From positions 1 to 38,639 of the forward strand of contig JACJNV010000092.1 in assembly GCA_014695175.1 (NCBI GenBank): a stretch of DNA of 38,639 nucleotides. The letters are read 5' to 3'. Made by a program: the position numbers and the translations under genes. The DNA is from Microcoleus sp. FACHB-DQ6 (GTDB taxonomy: Bacteria > Cyanobacteriota > Cyanobacteriia > Cyanobacteriales > Microcoleaceae). Under the pieces are notes generated by a model. The model saw only the letters and a list, made by a program, of their open reading frames with translations, made no database searches and was not told where the DNA came from. This document shows, piece after piece, positions 1 to 7,382 of the stretch (within the stretch, counting starts at the first letter, position 1; each line of letters begins with the position of its first letter).

Positions 1-105
1 CGTTTTCAAGCTCGTTCAGTAATGGCTTTTTTCCGTGAGGCTCTAGAGGCCCATTCTTGTGACTACTTTCCTATGCCTGACCTCATTCCCGAATTTCAGA
101 CCTGA
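1..105 (+). CDS. Possible 3' end of an unidentified CDS (cut by window edge)
   Basis: Frame 1 is open from the first base for 34 codons and ends in TGA at 103-105. The translated tail (…FFREALEAHSCDYFPMPDL…) has a protein-like composition, but I do not recognise it. It converges with the Roco gene on the opposite strand and overlaps its last codons by about 10 bases. It could be the end of a real gene, perhaps one that arrived with a rearrangement that shortened the Roco protein, or a chance open frame. The sequence left of the window would decide this. Confidence 0.3.
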   Translation, partial: RFQARSVMAFFREALEAHSCDYFPMPDLIPEFQT

Positions 106-2492
106 ATCCTTACCAATGACTGAAAGCGTTCTTCACCTCGACGATCGGAAATCACTAAATGTTCGTGGATAATTTTTAGCTTGTCTTCGACACTATTTCG
201 GAACTGCTCAATGCCGATTTCTTGGGATGGGGGTGGAGTAGTTGGCGCGTTATTCAGCAGACAATCGATGTTTTGCCATTTGCCACAGAGTGAACAGGGA
301 TACTCAGGACGATTTTCCTTTTTACTCTCAATTAATTGCTTTACCTCAAATAGCGCGTTTCCCGGCGCATTCTTACCGCAAGGCGCAATGCAGGGAACCA
401 TCACATTACATTCCAATCCTTTCCACTTATCCTTGACTAGCCATTTAATCTCTTCCGTGAGATAAGACAAGAACCGTTCTGGATAAGCAGCCCGCACCGT
501 GATTTTTACATCCGTGTCAACATATTCCAGCAATGCCCGACCGTTGTAGTCGTTATCAAGCATCAAACCCCGTTGCCAATGGATACTTTTTTCGTAATTG
601 CAGCGCCCCAGTGAGTATTTGTGCAAGCGCACAATCAACTGGTAAAACAATCCTTCTGCTACTGCAAGTTGTCCTCGATCGTCCACAATCCGGCAGATTT
701 GCACTTGTTGTCTGTCTCCCGCTTCCGGTTGCTCTCCCCAATTGGGCAATTCCGGGCGTGTATCGCGTACAAGTTGAGCAATCAAGCTGGTATTGCTGGG
801 TTTAGCTGGGTCGAGCACCACCTGGTAGGACAAATCGAAGCGTTCCATCAGCTTGAGAAAGATGGGATGTAGTTCTTTCGGGTAGCCGTCCTCGCCTGGA
901 AACGGGGGATTACTCCATAATTCGCCCAGATGGTCAAAATCTACTAAACCGTTGCGACGGCGTGTCAATTCATCATCGAGTACAAAGCTGATTGCCTTTG
1001 CTAGCCAGTCGGGTTTGAGGATGACGATATCGCGCAGTATTGGATTGTAATCGTAATGGATCAAATACCCCAACCTATGGGAAATGCGAAGGAAATGTTC
1101 TGCTTGTTCCTTATCGATTCCGTGTTGAGCGCAGATGGCAAGGACATCATTGTAGGGCAGATAGGCCTTGTCGTTTGTCTGCAAGATTTCCCGCACTCGC
1201 TGCCACTTGGCGGGAACGGAACGTCCCATTTCGGGAAGAGATGCGGCGACACTAGCAATCTTTTGTTTTAATTCTGCCAGCCCGGTGCAGGAGTTCTGAA
1301 GGTCAGGTTTGCTGTCTACATGGAAGAAGTCAAGCACCGTATCGCTGCCGAATCGATCCTGAATTTCCTGTCTGTCAATGTCGGGTTGTCGCTGCCCGGG
1401 GCCGCCGTGGGTGGCGACTACTAGCACTTTGGCATCTGGTTCCCGATGTTTGATCAGGGTAATCCACTCTTTGACAAAGCCCTGCTGAGGGCCTTCCCGC
1501 GGCTTCCACACCACCAGATACACGGCTGGTGCACTGAAAAACAACTGGTGCGTGGGTCGATAAACGGGTTGACCGCCAAAATCCCAACCATTGAGTGATA
1601 TCTGTGTGCCACTGTCGGCATGGGTGACAATAACTGGCTTAATTTCAATGCCGTGAGTGGTGGGACGACTTTCTAGCCATTCATCCTCGCGCAATGCTCC
1701 CAACAGACAACTCTTGCCCACCTCGCCTTCACCGATCAAAATCAGTTTGGCTTCATTCAGGGTGATTTGTGCTTGTGCTTTTGCCCGCAGGTATTGCAAG
1801 ACGGCTTCAGTGCCTTGCTCATAGGCAGCAGCGAGGTCAGGATTCAGAGGATTGTTGCTGAGGTAAATCCCTTGCAACTGGGTGAGGGATGCGAGCGCCT
1901 CTGGCAGTTCCCTCAGTTGGTTGTTGCTGAGGTTAAGCTCTTGCCACTGGGTGAGGGATGCGAGCGCCTCTGGCAGTTCCCTTAGTTGGTTGTTGCTGAG
2001 GTTAAGCTCTTGCAAATGGGTGAGGGATGCGAGCGCCTCTGGCAGTTCCCTCAGTTGGTTGTTGTGGAGGTTAAGTAGTCGCAACTGGGTGAGGGATGCG
2101 AGTGCCTCTGGCAGTTCCGTCAGTTGATTGTTGCTGAGGTCAAGCCTTACCAACTGGGTGAAGGATGCGAGCGCCTCTGGCAGTTCCGTCAGTTGGTTGT
2201 TTTGGAGGTAAAGCACTTGCAACTGGGTGAGAGAGGCGAGCGCCTCTGGTAGTTCCCTCAGTTGGTTGTTTTGGAGGTAAAGCACTTGCAACTGGGTGAG
2301 GGATGCGAGTGCCTCTGGCAGTTCCCTCAGTTGGTTGTTGCTGAGGTTAAGCCTTTGCAAATGGGTGAGGGAGGCGATCGCCTCTGCCAGTCCGCTCAAT
2401 TGCATGTTGCTAAGATCAAGTGTTATTGCTATCTGTCGCCGTGCCTGTTCAATGCGCTGCTGTGCTTTCCGATCGCCCTCATTTCCTAACAT
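96..2492 (-). CDS. Roco-family leucine-rich-repeat GTPase (LRR-Roc-COR)
   Basis: A 798-aa multidomain GTPase. The N-terminal part holds seven full 23-residue leucine-rich repeats (consensus LTQLQxLxLSNNQLRELPEALAS) between a partial cap repeat and a half repeat. A Roc domain follows with the P-loop GEGEVGKS (about residues 254-261), a switch II motif DFGGQ (about 304-308) and VATHGG near 362. A COR-like region covers about 430-590. The C-terminal region has paired Cys motifs (PCIAPCGK and PCSLCGKW) that could form a zinc ribbon. Roco proteins are presumed intracellular signalling GTPases, and the partner here is unknown. The ATG at 2492 is chosen because AAGGA lies about 7 bases upstream; an upstream TTG is less likely. 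The protein ends soon after ERFQSL. From memory, related cyanobacterial proteins run further, so the C terminus may be truncated. Confidence 0.9.
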   Translation of the reverse strand: MLGNEGDRKAQQRIEQARRQIAITLDLSNMQLSGLAEAIASLTHLQRLNLSNNQLRELPEALASLTQLQVLYLQNNQLRELPEALASLTQLQVLYLQNNQLTELPEALASFTQLVRLDLSNNQLTELPEALASLTQLRLLNLHNNQLRELPEALASLTHLQELNLSNNQLRELPEALASLTQWQELNLSNNQLRELPEALASLTQLQGIYLSNNPLNPDLAAAYEQGTEAVLQYLRAKAQAQITLNEAKLILIGEGEVGKSCLLGALREDEWLESRPTTHGIEIKPVIVTHADSGTQISLNGWDFGGQPVYRPTHQLFFSAPAVYLVVWKPREGPQQGFVKEWITLIKHREPDAKVLVVATHGGPGQRQPDIDRQEIQDRFGSDTVLDFFHVDSKPDLQNSCTGLAELKQKIASVAASLPEMGRSVPAKWQRVREILQTNDKAYLPYNDVLAICAQHGIDKEQAEHFLRISHRLGYLIHYDYNPILRDIVILKPDWLAKAISFVLDDELTRRRNGLVDFDHLGELWSNPPFPGEDGYPKELHPIFLKLMERFDLSYQVVLDPAKPSNTSLIAQLVRDTRPELPNWGEQPEAGDRQQVQICRIVDDRGQLAVAEGLFYQLIVRLHKYSLGRCNYEKSIHWQRGLMLDNDYNGRALLEYVDTDVKITVRAAYPERFLSYLTEEIKWLVKDKWKGLECNVMVPCIAPCGKNAPGNALFEVKQLIESKKENRPEYPCSLCGKWQNIDCLLNNAPTTPPPSQEIGIEQFRNSVEDKLKIIHEHLVISDRRGEERFQSLVRIQV
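1887..2369 (-). repeat. Seven tandem 69-bp LRR-coding repeats
   Basis: Each 69-bp unit encodes one 23-residue leucine-rich repeat. The units are close to identical at the DNA level, including third codon positions, for example in the stretch encoding NNQLRELPEALAS. Differences are concentrated in the codons for the solvent-facing LxxLxLxN part. This suggests recent unit duplication or gene conversion, so copy number probably varies between strains. Confidence 0.9.
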
Positions 2493-2675
2493 TGCCAATT
2501 CCTTGTTTGGATTTTTGTATATAAGTGCGATCGCCTTTTGAGATGACTCGGGCGATCGCCAGACATGATTTAATTTTGAATATTGCTTAATCTCACTTCA
2601 AAATAACATCAATATTTTGTCGCTCGTGAGGTTTGAGTAAAGGAGAGAATGGAGGGTTTGTTAGAGGGTTAAGGC

Positions 2676-2723
2676 GAGGCCGAGCCTCTGGATATGCGTT
2701 ACCAGGCAGAGCCTGGGAACGAG
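2676..2723. repeat. Dispersed double-hairpin repeat
   Basis: Two short palindromes lie side by side, GAGGCCGAGCCTC (2676-2688) and CCAGGCAGAGCCTGG (2702-2716), followed by GAACGAG. A related copy lies at 3882-3923 in the reverse arrangement. The gap between the Roco gene start and the GST gene end (2493-2807) holds only this, two HIP1-type sites near 2529 and 2552, and a GAAACCGGGTTTC palindrome. No gene was seen there. Confidence 0.7.
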
Positions 2724-2759
2724 CTAAACCTGGTTTTTGACTCCCCACCCGACCATCCT

Positions 2760-2825
2760 AGAAACCGGGTTTCTGCGATTATTCTGGCATCTTCACGCCC
2801 GATTTTGTTAAGAAACCCGGTTTCT
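2760..2825. repeat. Two AGAAACC(C/G)GGTTTCT palindromes
   Basis: AGAAACCGGGTTTCT lies at 2760-2774 and AGAAACCCGGTTTCT at 2811-2825. A third copy lies at 12781-12795 and a half copy near 33137. The second copy lies inside the GST reading frame and supplies its last codons. This is a short dispersed palindrome family. Confidence 0.75.
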
Positions 2826-3812
2826 GAGCCCTGCGCGATCGTGAGGTTTGAGCAAACTCGCCGGATCGGGCCCAGCGGGGATAATGCAGCCGGGATTCAG
2901 CGGGAACAAATTGCCGTAATAATCGCGCTTCACAGCCTCCAAATCGCAAGTGCCAGCAACTCCCGGCAACTGGTACAAATCGCGCAGATAGGCTCCCAAA
3001 TGCTCGTAATCTTGAATGCGGCGCACATTGCATTTGAACAAGCTGTAGTAAACGGCATCAAAACGGAATAGAGTAGTAAAAAGCCGCACGTCTGCTAAAG
3101 TCACCCGATCGCCACACAGGTAACGACTCCTCAAGAGCGATCGATCGATCTCGTCTAAAACAGCAAACAATTCACTGCAAGCCGAGTCATAAGCAGCTTG
3201 AGATTGGGCGAAACCGCAGCGATAAACACCGTTATTCACAGATTGGTAAATCTTCTCATTCCACTCGTCAATTTGCGATCGCAAATCCAGAGGATAAAGA
3301 TCCATTTGAGGATTGCTAGCAAACTCGTTAAACTCCGAGTTTAGCATCACAATAATTTCCGAACTCTCGTTATTGACGATCGCCTTTTTCGAGTCATCCC
3401 ACAGCACCGGCACCGTACACCGCCCCTGATAGCCCGGTAAAGCCAACTGGTAAAGTTCGGGCATCGTGTTGCAGCCAAAAGTCTCCGACTCCATCACCCA
3501 CATTCCCCCTTCAGAGGGATAGACAATAGAAACGGATATCGCATCTTCAAGCCCTTTGAGCGCCCTCGTCACCAGAGTGCGGTGCGCCCAAGGGCATCCC
3601 GTACCCACGAAGAGGCGATACCGCCCTGCAGCGGGCCCGTGAGGGTTGTCTGGTGCAGTGCTGACAAAGTTGCGGAAACTGCTGCTGGGGCGAATGTATG
3701 CTCCGGTGCGATCGGGCGGCGCTAGTTTTGACATCATTAATTGCCACATTGATGTCCAGACAAATTTGCCTAGCTTGACTGTTACCGATGAAGGAAGCGA
3801 TTTGTTTTTCAC
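2808..3812 (-). CDS. Xi-class glutathione S-transferase / glutathionyl-hydroquinone reductase-like
   Basis: A 334-aa protein with the motif GTGCPWAHRTL; Cys73 is the predicted catalytic residue. Xi-class enzymes (YqjG/ECM4 family) reduce glutathionyl-hydroquinones in the cytosol. The N-terminal thioredoxin-like part holds the CPWAHR motif and a C-terminal helical GST domain follows (about 180-310). The start is a GTG at 3812 without a clear ribosome-binding site; internal ATGs near residues 22-27 are alternatives, but the residues before them fit the family. The last residues (RNRVS, then stop) are encoded by a dispersed palindrome, so the native C terminus was probably replaced. The family call is firm; the exact substrate is inferred. 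Confidence 0.88.
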   Translation of the reverse strand: MKNKSLPSSVTVKLGKFVWTSMWQLMMSKLAPPDRTGAYIRPSSSFRNFVSTAPDNPHGPAAGRYRLFVGTGCPWAHRTLVTRALKGLEDAISVSIVYPSEGGMWVMESETFGCNTMPELYQLALPGYQGRCTVPVLWDDSKKAIVNNESSEIIVMLNSEFNEFASNPQMDLYPLDLRSQIDEWNEKIYQSVNNGVYRCGFAQSQAAYDSACSELFAVLDEIDRSLLRSRYLCGDRVTLADVRLFTTLFRFDAVYYSLFKCNVRRIQDYEHLGAYLRDLYQLPGVAGTCDLEAVKRDYYGNLFPLNPGCIIPAGPDPASLLKPHDRAGLRNRVS

Positions 3813-3881
3813 AATGCGATTAAAAGAGGTTTGCTAACATAATCTGCTTATTTTAACTCACATTGCGAGGTTTATTCCCTT

Positions 3882-3923
3882 CCAGGAAGAGCCTGGGAAC
3901 GCAGATCCAGAGGCTCTGCCTCG
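3882..3923. repeat. Dispersed double-hairpin repeat, second copy
   Basis: CCAGGAAGAGCCTGG (3882-3896) and AGAGGCTCTGCCTC (about 3910-3922) are the same two palindromes as at 2676-2723 in swapped order. It lies just upstream of the toxin-antitoxin pair. Confidence 0.65.
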
Positions 3924-3978
3924 ATGTTGGTTTTGAGTTATAATAATCTACTAAGTCCTTGGCGCTTAACTTAAATTT

Positions 3979-4203
3979 ATGGATTTCACAGGCACTTTAA
4001 ATCAGATCGTCGCCCTCAGCGTTCAAGATCGGATTCGTCTTGTACAAGCAATCTTAGACAGTATAGCGGCAGAACAGGTTCACCCAGACCTGACAGACTT
4101 TCAAAAGCAGGAACTCGATCGCCGAATTGATGATTCTGAAGCAAATCCTGATAAGGTGCTGACTTGGGAAGAAGTTAAAGCTTCAGTCAAAGCACGAAAA
4201 TAA
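3979..4203 (+). CDS. Antitoxin, putative addiction-module component family
   Basis: A 74-aa, acidic, helix-rich protein with the typical layout of the addiction-module component family: an N-terminal LSVQDRIRLVQAILDSI segment and a C-terminal LTWEEVKASVKAR tail. It would bind and neutralise the toxin encoded 3 bases downstream and repress their shared operon. The ATG at 3979 is the first start in the frame. Order and spacing (antitoxin first, toxin start just after the TAA) are classical for a type II module. Confidence 0.85.
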   Translation: MDFTGTLNQIVALSVQDRIRLVQAILDSIAAEQVHPDLTDFQKQELDRRIDDSEANPDKVLTWEEVKASVKARK

Positions 4204-4206
4204 ACT

Positions 4207-4503
4207 ATGAATTATGCGTTAGTATTCCGTCCCGAAGTTCGTGAAGAAGTTGATGAAGCATACACTTGGTATGAAAGTCAGCAACTAGGACTTGGTGACG
4301 AGTTTTTAGATTGTATTGACGAAATGCTCGATCGAATTTGCCAGATGCCGGAGTCCTATCCAGTTGTCTATCGCGATGTTCGGCGCTCGGTCGTGCGTCG
4401 CTTTCCCTATGCTGTGTATTATCGCATTGTATCAAGCCGAGTGATAGTAACCGCCATTTTTCACGGTAGCAGAGACTCAACAGCATGGCAAACGCGAACC
4501 TAA
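4207..4503 (+). CDS. RelE/ParE-family toxin
   Basis: A 98-aa protein with the RelE/ParE superfamily pattern: FRPEVREEVDEAYTWYESQ, then GDEFLDCIDEMLDRI, then a basic strand region (RRSVVRRFPYAVYYRI) and a final IVTAIFHGSRD segment. Members act either as ribosome-dependent mRNA endonucleases or as gyrase poisons; the sequence alone does not say which. It is co-transcribed with the antitoxin, with a gap of only 3 bases. Length and motifs are complete, so the module looks intact. Confidence 0.88.
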   Translation: MNYALVFRPEVREEVDEAYTWYESQQLGLGDEFLDCIDEMLDRICQMPESYPVVYRDVRRSVVRRFPYAVYYRIVSSRVIVTAIFHGSRDSTAWQTRT

Positions 4504-4562
4504 CAGGTTCCCTCGTTACCATGCTCTGCCTTCCTCTGTTCCCTCACCTGAGAACGAGTTTT

Positions 4563-5465
4563 CTAGGATCTGCCAGAGGCTATTTCGCCATAAGCTCGAT
4601 CGATCAATCGGCGAGCAACCGTCTGAATTCCCGTATGTTCGTAATAATTGGTAGTCATGTCTAAAAACGCCGCCACATAATCCAATTTGTCATCGGTAAC
4701 ATCAACGTATTGCTTGAGATGGCCCAAAACTATGGCGGGAGTTAAGCCGCGAGATTGTACTAAATTGTTCATCCAACCTTGCGCTGAGGCAAAAGTTGCT
4801 GTCACAAATCCGAACTTTTGTGAATTATTTGCGCCGGGAATTAGGTTGCTGATATTTTGGAATGTTGAGTTTTGCTGCAATGTTGAAGGATTCAATCCGC
4901 CTATGGTATTTTGTGCTACTCTAATGAAGTCCGGGCCAAGGGGAATTAAACCGTCAGCACACACTAATGCAGCCATCCGCATCAGAGATTCGCCTTTGTA
5001 ATGAGATAAATAATTACCAAAGCTTCCCACATTGTCAAGGGAAATATTGTTCAGTTTGCAGAATGCAATTAGCTCGATCGCCACTTTGACGCACAAGTCG
5101 ATCGTTTGAGTTGTGTCAGCTTTAGGAGTGAGGCGGTTGAGAAAGGAAAGAAAGCCGATGTTTTCGCCGATTTTATTCGCCATAGCCGTTGCACCTAACG
5201 CACTGTCGGCGCTGTCTGCTAACTGGTAAAGCCTGACTACGCCTTGATATGGCTCGTTGGGGTTGGCGTAAAGCTCGATCGCGCGATCGCGAATTTTCCC
5301 AACTAATTTGCGCTTTGTTTCCCCTGTCAGCGCTTGAATAGTATTATCAAAACCCGTGAAATTGTTCCACTCCCCCGGAACTACAAAATCCAGAGATTTG
5401 AGCATCATCACAGTGACGCCACCAGACGGCAAATTGTCAACCAATTCCACAATAGATTTGCTCAT
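4563..5465 (-). CDS. Unrecognised 300-aa soluble protein
   Basis: I do not recognise the family. The protein is helix-rich, has no signal peptide or membrane segment, and begins MSKSIVELVDNLPSGGVTVM. The start at 5465 is chosen because AGGAG lies 8 bases upstream; a longer frame reaches 5573 but its extra 36 residues look untranslated. Several segments look conserved in style (FVVPGEWNNFTGFDNTI, GDxxxx-free helices around KLVGKIRDRAIELY, and SFGNYLSHYKGESLMRMAAL). The gene is monocistronic and divergent from the methyltransferase gene with about 320 bases between them. No catalytic motif was seen. Confidence 0.7.
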   Translation of the reverse strand: MSKSIVELVDNLPSGGVTVMMLKSLDFVVPGEWNNFTGFDNTIQALTGETKRKLVGKIRDRAIELYANPNEPYQGVVRLYQLADSADSALGATAMANKIGENIGFLSFLNRLTPKADTTQTIDLCVKVAIELIAFCKLNNISLDNVGSFGNYLSHYKGESLMRMAALVCADGLIPLGPDFIRVAQNTIGGLNPSTLQQNSTFQNISNLIPGANNSQKFGFVTATFASAQGWMNNLVQSRGLTPAIVLGHLKQYVDVTDDKLDYVAAFLDMTTNYYEHTGIQTVARRLIDRAYGEIASGRS

Positions 5466-5633
5466 CACAAACTCCTGAATAGCCAGATTTAAAGTGTTCT
5501 TCCAAATACTCCAACTTAGGAAAATCCGATTCCCGATTCCAGGTGAATTCCCCAGAACTAAGTAGGTAAGCACAACTAAATATTAAACCACCAGAGCCAG
5601 TTTTGCCCTACTCCGATCTTTTCTCTCTTTTCT

Positions 5634-5655
5634 TCCTCTGCGCCCTCTGCGGTTC
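5634..5655. repeat. CTCTGCG(CC) dispersed repeat
   Basis: A CCTCTGCGCCCTCTGCGGTTC segment, common in cyanobacterial intergenic DNA. Its reverse complement recurs at 22413-22448. It lies in the 5466-5786 gap between two divergent genes, where nothing else coding was seen. Confidence 0.55.
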
Positions 5656-5786
5656 ATTAAAAAAGTCTTTTTCACAAAACATTTGCATTTCACTCGCCCT
5701 CACAAAGTTAAGTTTCATTATATCGACCGACTCAAAATCCTCGCACTGTGTTAAAATAGATGGCGCAAAATAGAAAAAGATAAAAT

Positions 5787-6722
5787 ATGACTGTTGCAGT
5801 TAACAAAACTCCGGGATTAGCCTCGCGCTTAGTAAATGGCGTACTCTCCATCAAGCCTTTGGCTAATCTAGCCAAGCACCAAGCGCGGGAAATGATGATA
5901 ACAAGAGCAGAAAAAATCGGAGTGCATTGGCGACAAGAATCCCAAGCACTTTTAGCTCGAAATTGGGATGCAGAATTGCTCAGCGTCCAAAATCCCGATC
6001 TTGTTTACCCGAAATATTATCTAACTTCATTCCACGCTTACGAACAAGGTAATATGAGCTGGGAAGCTGCTACAGAAGTTGAAGTTGCCGCCCGTACAGT
6101 TCACGCCACAATTTGGCCGGAAGCGGGTGCAGAAGGCGATGCTAAACTCCGCGCCAGCTATCACGAAGTCATCAAATCTCAGATTGCTTCTTCACCGCAG
6201 GATATTGTTGATTTGGGATGCAGTGTGGGAATGAGTACCTTTGCTCTTGGGGAAGTTTACCCGGAAGCGAAGATGACTGGGGTGGAGTTGTCGCCTTATT
6301 TTTTAGCAGTTGCTAAATACCGTTCTCAACAGCGAGAATCCCAATCTTTAAATCAAAAATCTCCGACTTGGGTTCACGCTGCTGCTGAATCTACTGGTTT
6401 GCCTGCGGCTGCTTTTGATTTAGTTTCTATTTGTTTAGTTTGTCACGAATTGCCGCAGAAAGCTACTAGAGAAATATTCCGGGAAGCGAGACGTTTGCTG
6501 CGTGTTGGCGGACATTTGACAATTATGGATATGAATCCTCAGTCGGAAGTTTATGCCAAAATGCCTCCTTATATTTTGACTTTGCTCAAGAGTACGGAGC
6601 CTTATTTGGATCAGTATTTTGGGTTGGATATCGAGCAAGCTTTAATAGATTCTGGTTTTGCCCAGCCGACAATTACTTGCAATACAGTCCGACACCGGAC
6701 TATTGTTGCTGAGGCGATATAG
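5787..6722 (+). CDS. Class I SAM-dependent methyltransferase
   Basis: A 311-aa protein with a Rossmann-type methyltransferase core. Motif I is IVDLGCSVGMSTFALG (about residues 140-155), the acidic end of strand 2 is GVELSPYF, and motif LVSICLVCHELP with the downstream LLRVGGHLTIMDMNP resembles UbiE/COQ5-like enzymes. The first 130 residues are an extra helical domain of unknown role. The substrate cannot be told from sequence; cyanobacterial members act on quinones, tocopherols or other small molecules. The stop codon TAG is formed by the first bases of an inverted-repeat element (TATAGCGGTT…), so the original end may have been a few codons different. Confidence 0.88.
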   Translation: MTVAVNKTPGLASRLVNGVLSIKPLANLAKHQAREMMITRAEKIGVHWRQESQALLARNWDAELLSVQNPDLVYPKYYLTSFHAYEQGNMSWEAATEVEVAARTVHATIWPEAGAEGDAKLRASYHEVIKSQIASSPQDIVDLGCSVGMSTFALGEVYPEAKMTGVELSPYFLAVAKYRSQQRESQSLNQKSPTWVHAAAESTGLPAAAFDLVSICLVCHELPQKATREIFREARRLLRVGGHLTIMDMNPQSEVYAKMPPYILTLLKSTEPYLDQYFGLDIEQALIDSGFAQPTITCNTVRHRTIVAEAI

Positions 6723-6812
6723 CGGTTGCCAGTAGAGTGAAGTACAGATATCGGGTAGGAGACGGCACTGCCGTGTCTAAAGCTGTACTTCATCCGAGTG
6801 AAAACTGCTATA
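6718..6812. mobile_element. MITE-like inverted-repeat element (TATAGCGGTT ends)
   Basis: About 95 bp bounded by TATAGCGGTT and AACTGCTATA with inner arms GTGAAGTACAG / CTGTACTTCAT. The ends match those of the element at 37819-37931. It carries no gene and has the form of a small non-autonomous element. It overlaps the methyltransferase stop codon. The rest of the gap up to 7021 has no gene. Confidence 0.6.
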
Positions 6813-6924
6813 AATAGTAAAGTTGCATCGATATTATTCAATCTTTGGGGCGGTGCGTGAGTGTAAATAGTCTAATTTGTGGATTTAAAAATTTATGTTC
6901 CCGCGCCCCCTACCGATAAATAAT

Positions 6925-6953
6925 TCCGATGCTACCGGATTTGATATTAGACA
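6925..6953. repeat. TATCAAATCCGG(T)AGCATCGGAAT dispersed repeat
   Basis: The segment AATTCCGATGCTACCGGATTTGATATT recurs in reverse complement at 20605-20631, where it forms one arm of a larger inverted repeat. It lies just upstream of the small gene at 7022. Confidence 0.5.
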
Positions 6954-7021
6954 GCAGTAGGAACTATTCACACCGTTATTTGTTACACATTTTGATAGAA
7001 CCCTAAAACAAGGACATCATC

Positions 7022-7345
7022 ATGACCCCGACAGCCCCCTCTGAAAACGTCATCAATTGTTTGCACGTTATTTTGAATGCGACTGCATCGAAAAATTACG
7101 AGCTTTTTACCACAGTGGGCGATGCAGGTTACAAAGCGGGCATTACACAACAAATGTTTGACGATGTTAGCGAGCAGCTCGCTTCACGCCTGCAAAAGGG
7201 ATACTCAATTACTTATTTTGGTGAGATAAAACAAGGTAATTCTCCGATTTATTTGTGGAAGCTGAGTTTTGAAGATGGTGGAGATGAATTTGTGGCACAC
7301 ATGACGATGAATGGAGACAAAGTTGCTGGGATTTTCATCGAATAA
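7022..7345 (+). CDS. Small unrecognised protein, possibly NTF2-like fold
   Basis: A 107-aa soluble protein starting at an ATG with AAGGA 8 bases upstream. The N-terminal half is helical (VINCLHVILNATASKNYELF) and the C-terminal half is rich in alternating strands (ITYFGEIKQ, PIYLWKLSFEDGG, DEFVAHMTMNGDKVAGIFI). This order resembles the NTF2/SnoaL-like layout, but I cannot assign a family with confidence. It is a single gene with no partner on the same strand. Confidence 0.65.
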   Translation: MTPTAPSENVINCLHVILNATASKNYELFTTVGDAGYKAGITQQMFDDVSEQLASRLQKGYSITYFGEIKQGNSPIYLWKLSFEDGGDEFVAHMTMNGDKVAGIFIE

Positions 7346-7382
7346 CATATCTTGCTTGACACGGCGTTTTACTGCAATGAAT

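Noticed and set aside
1887-2369. Regular tandem repeats resembling a CRISPR array
   Set aside because: The repeats are 69 bp, have no spacers between them and encode leucine-rich repeats in a long open frame.
1767-2541. Open frames on the plus strand across the LRR region
   Set aside because: They are antisense shadows produced by the repeated DNA; the minus-strand LRR frame is far longer and has a good start.
7022-7345. A CTDH partner for the helical carotenoid protein
   Set aside because: The small protein may have an NTF2-like fold but lies 29 kb away and lacks recognisable carotenoid-binding residues; a link would be guesswork.
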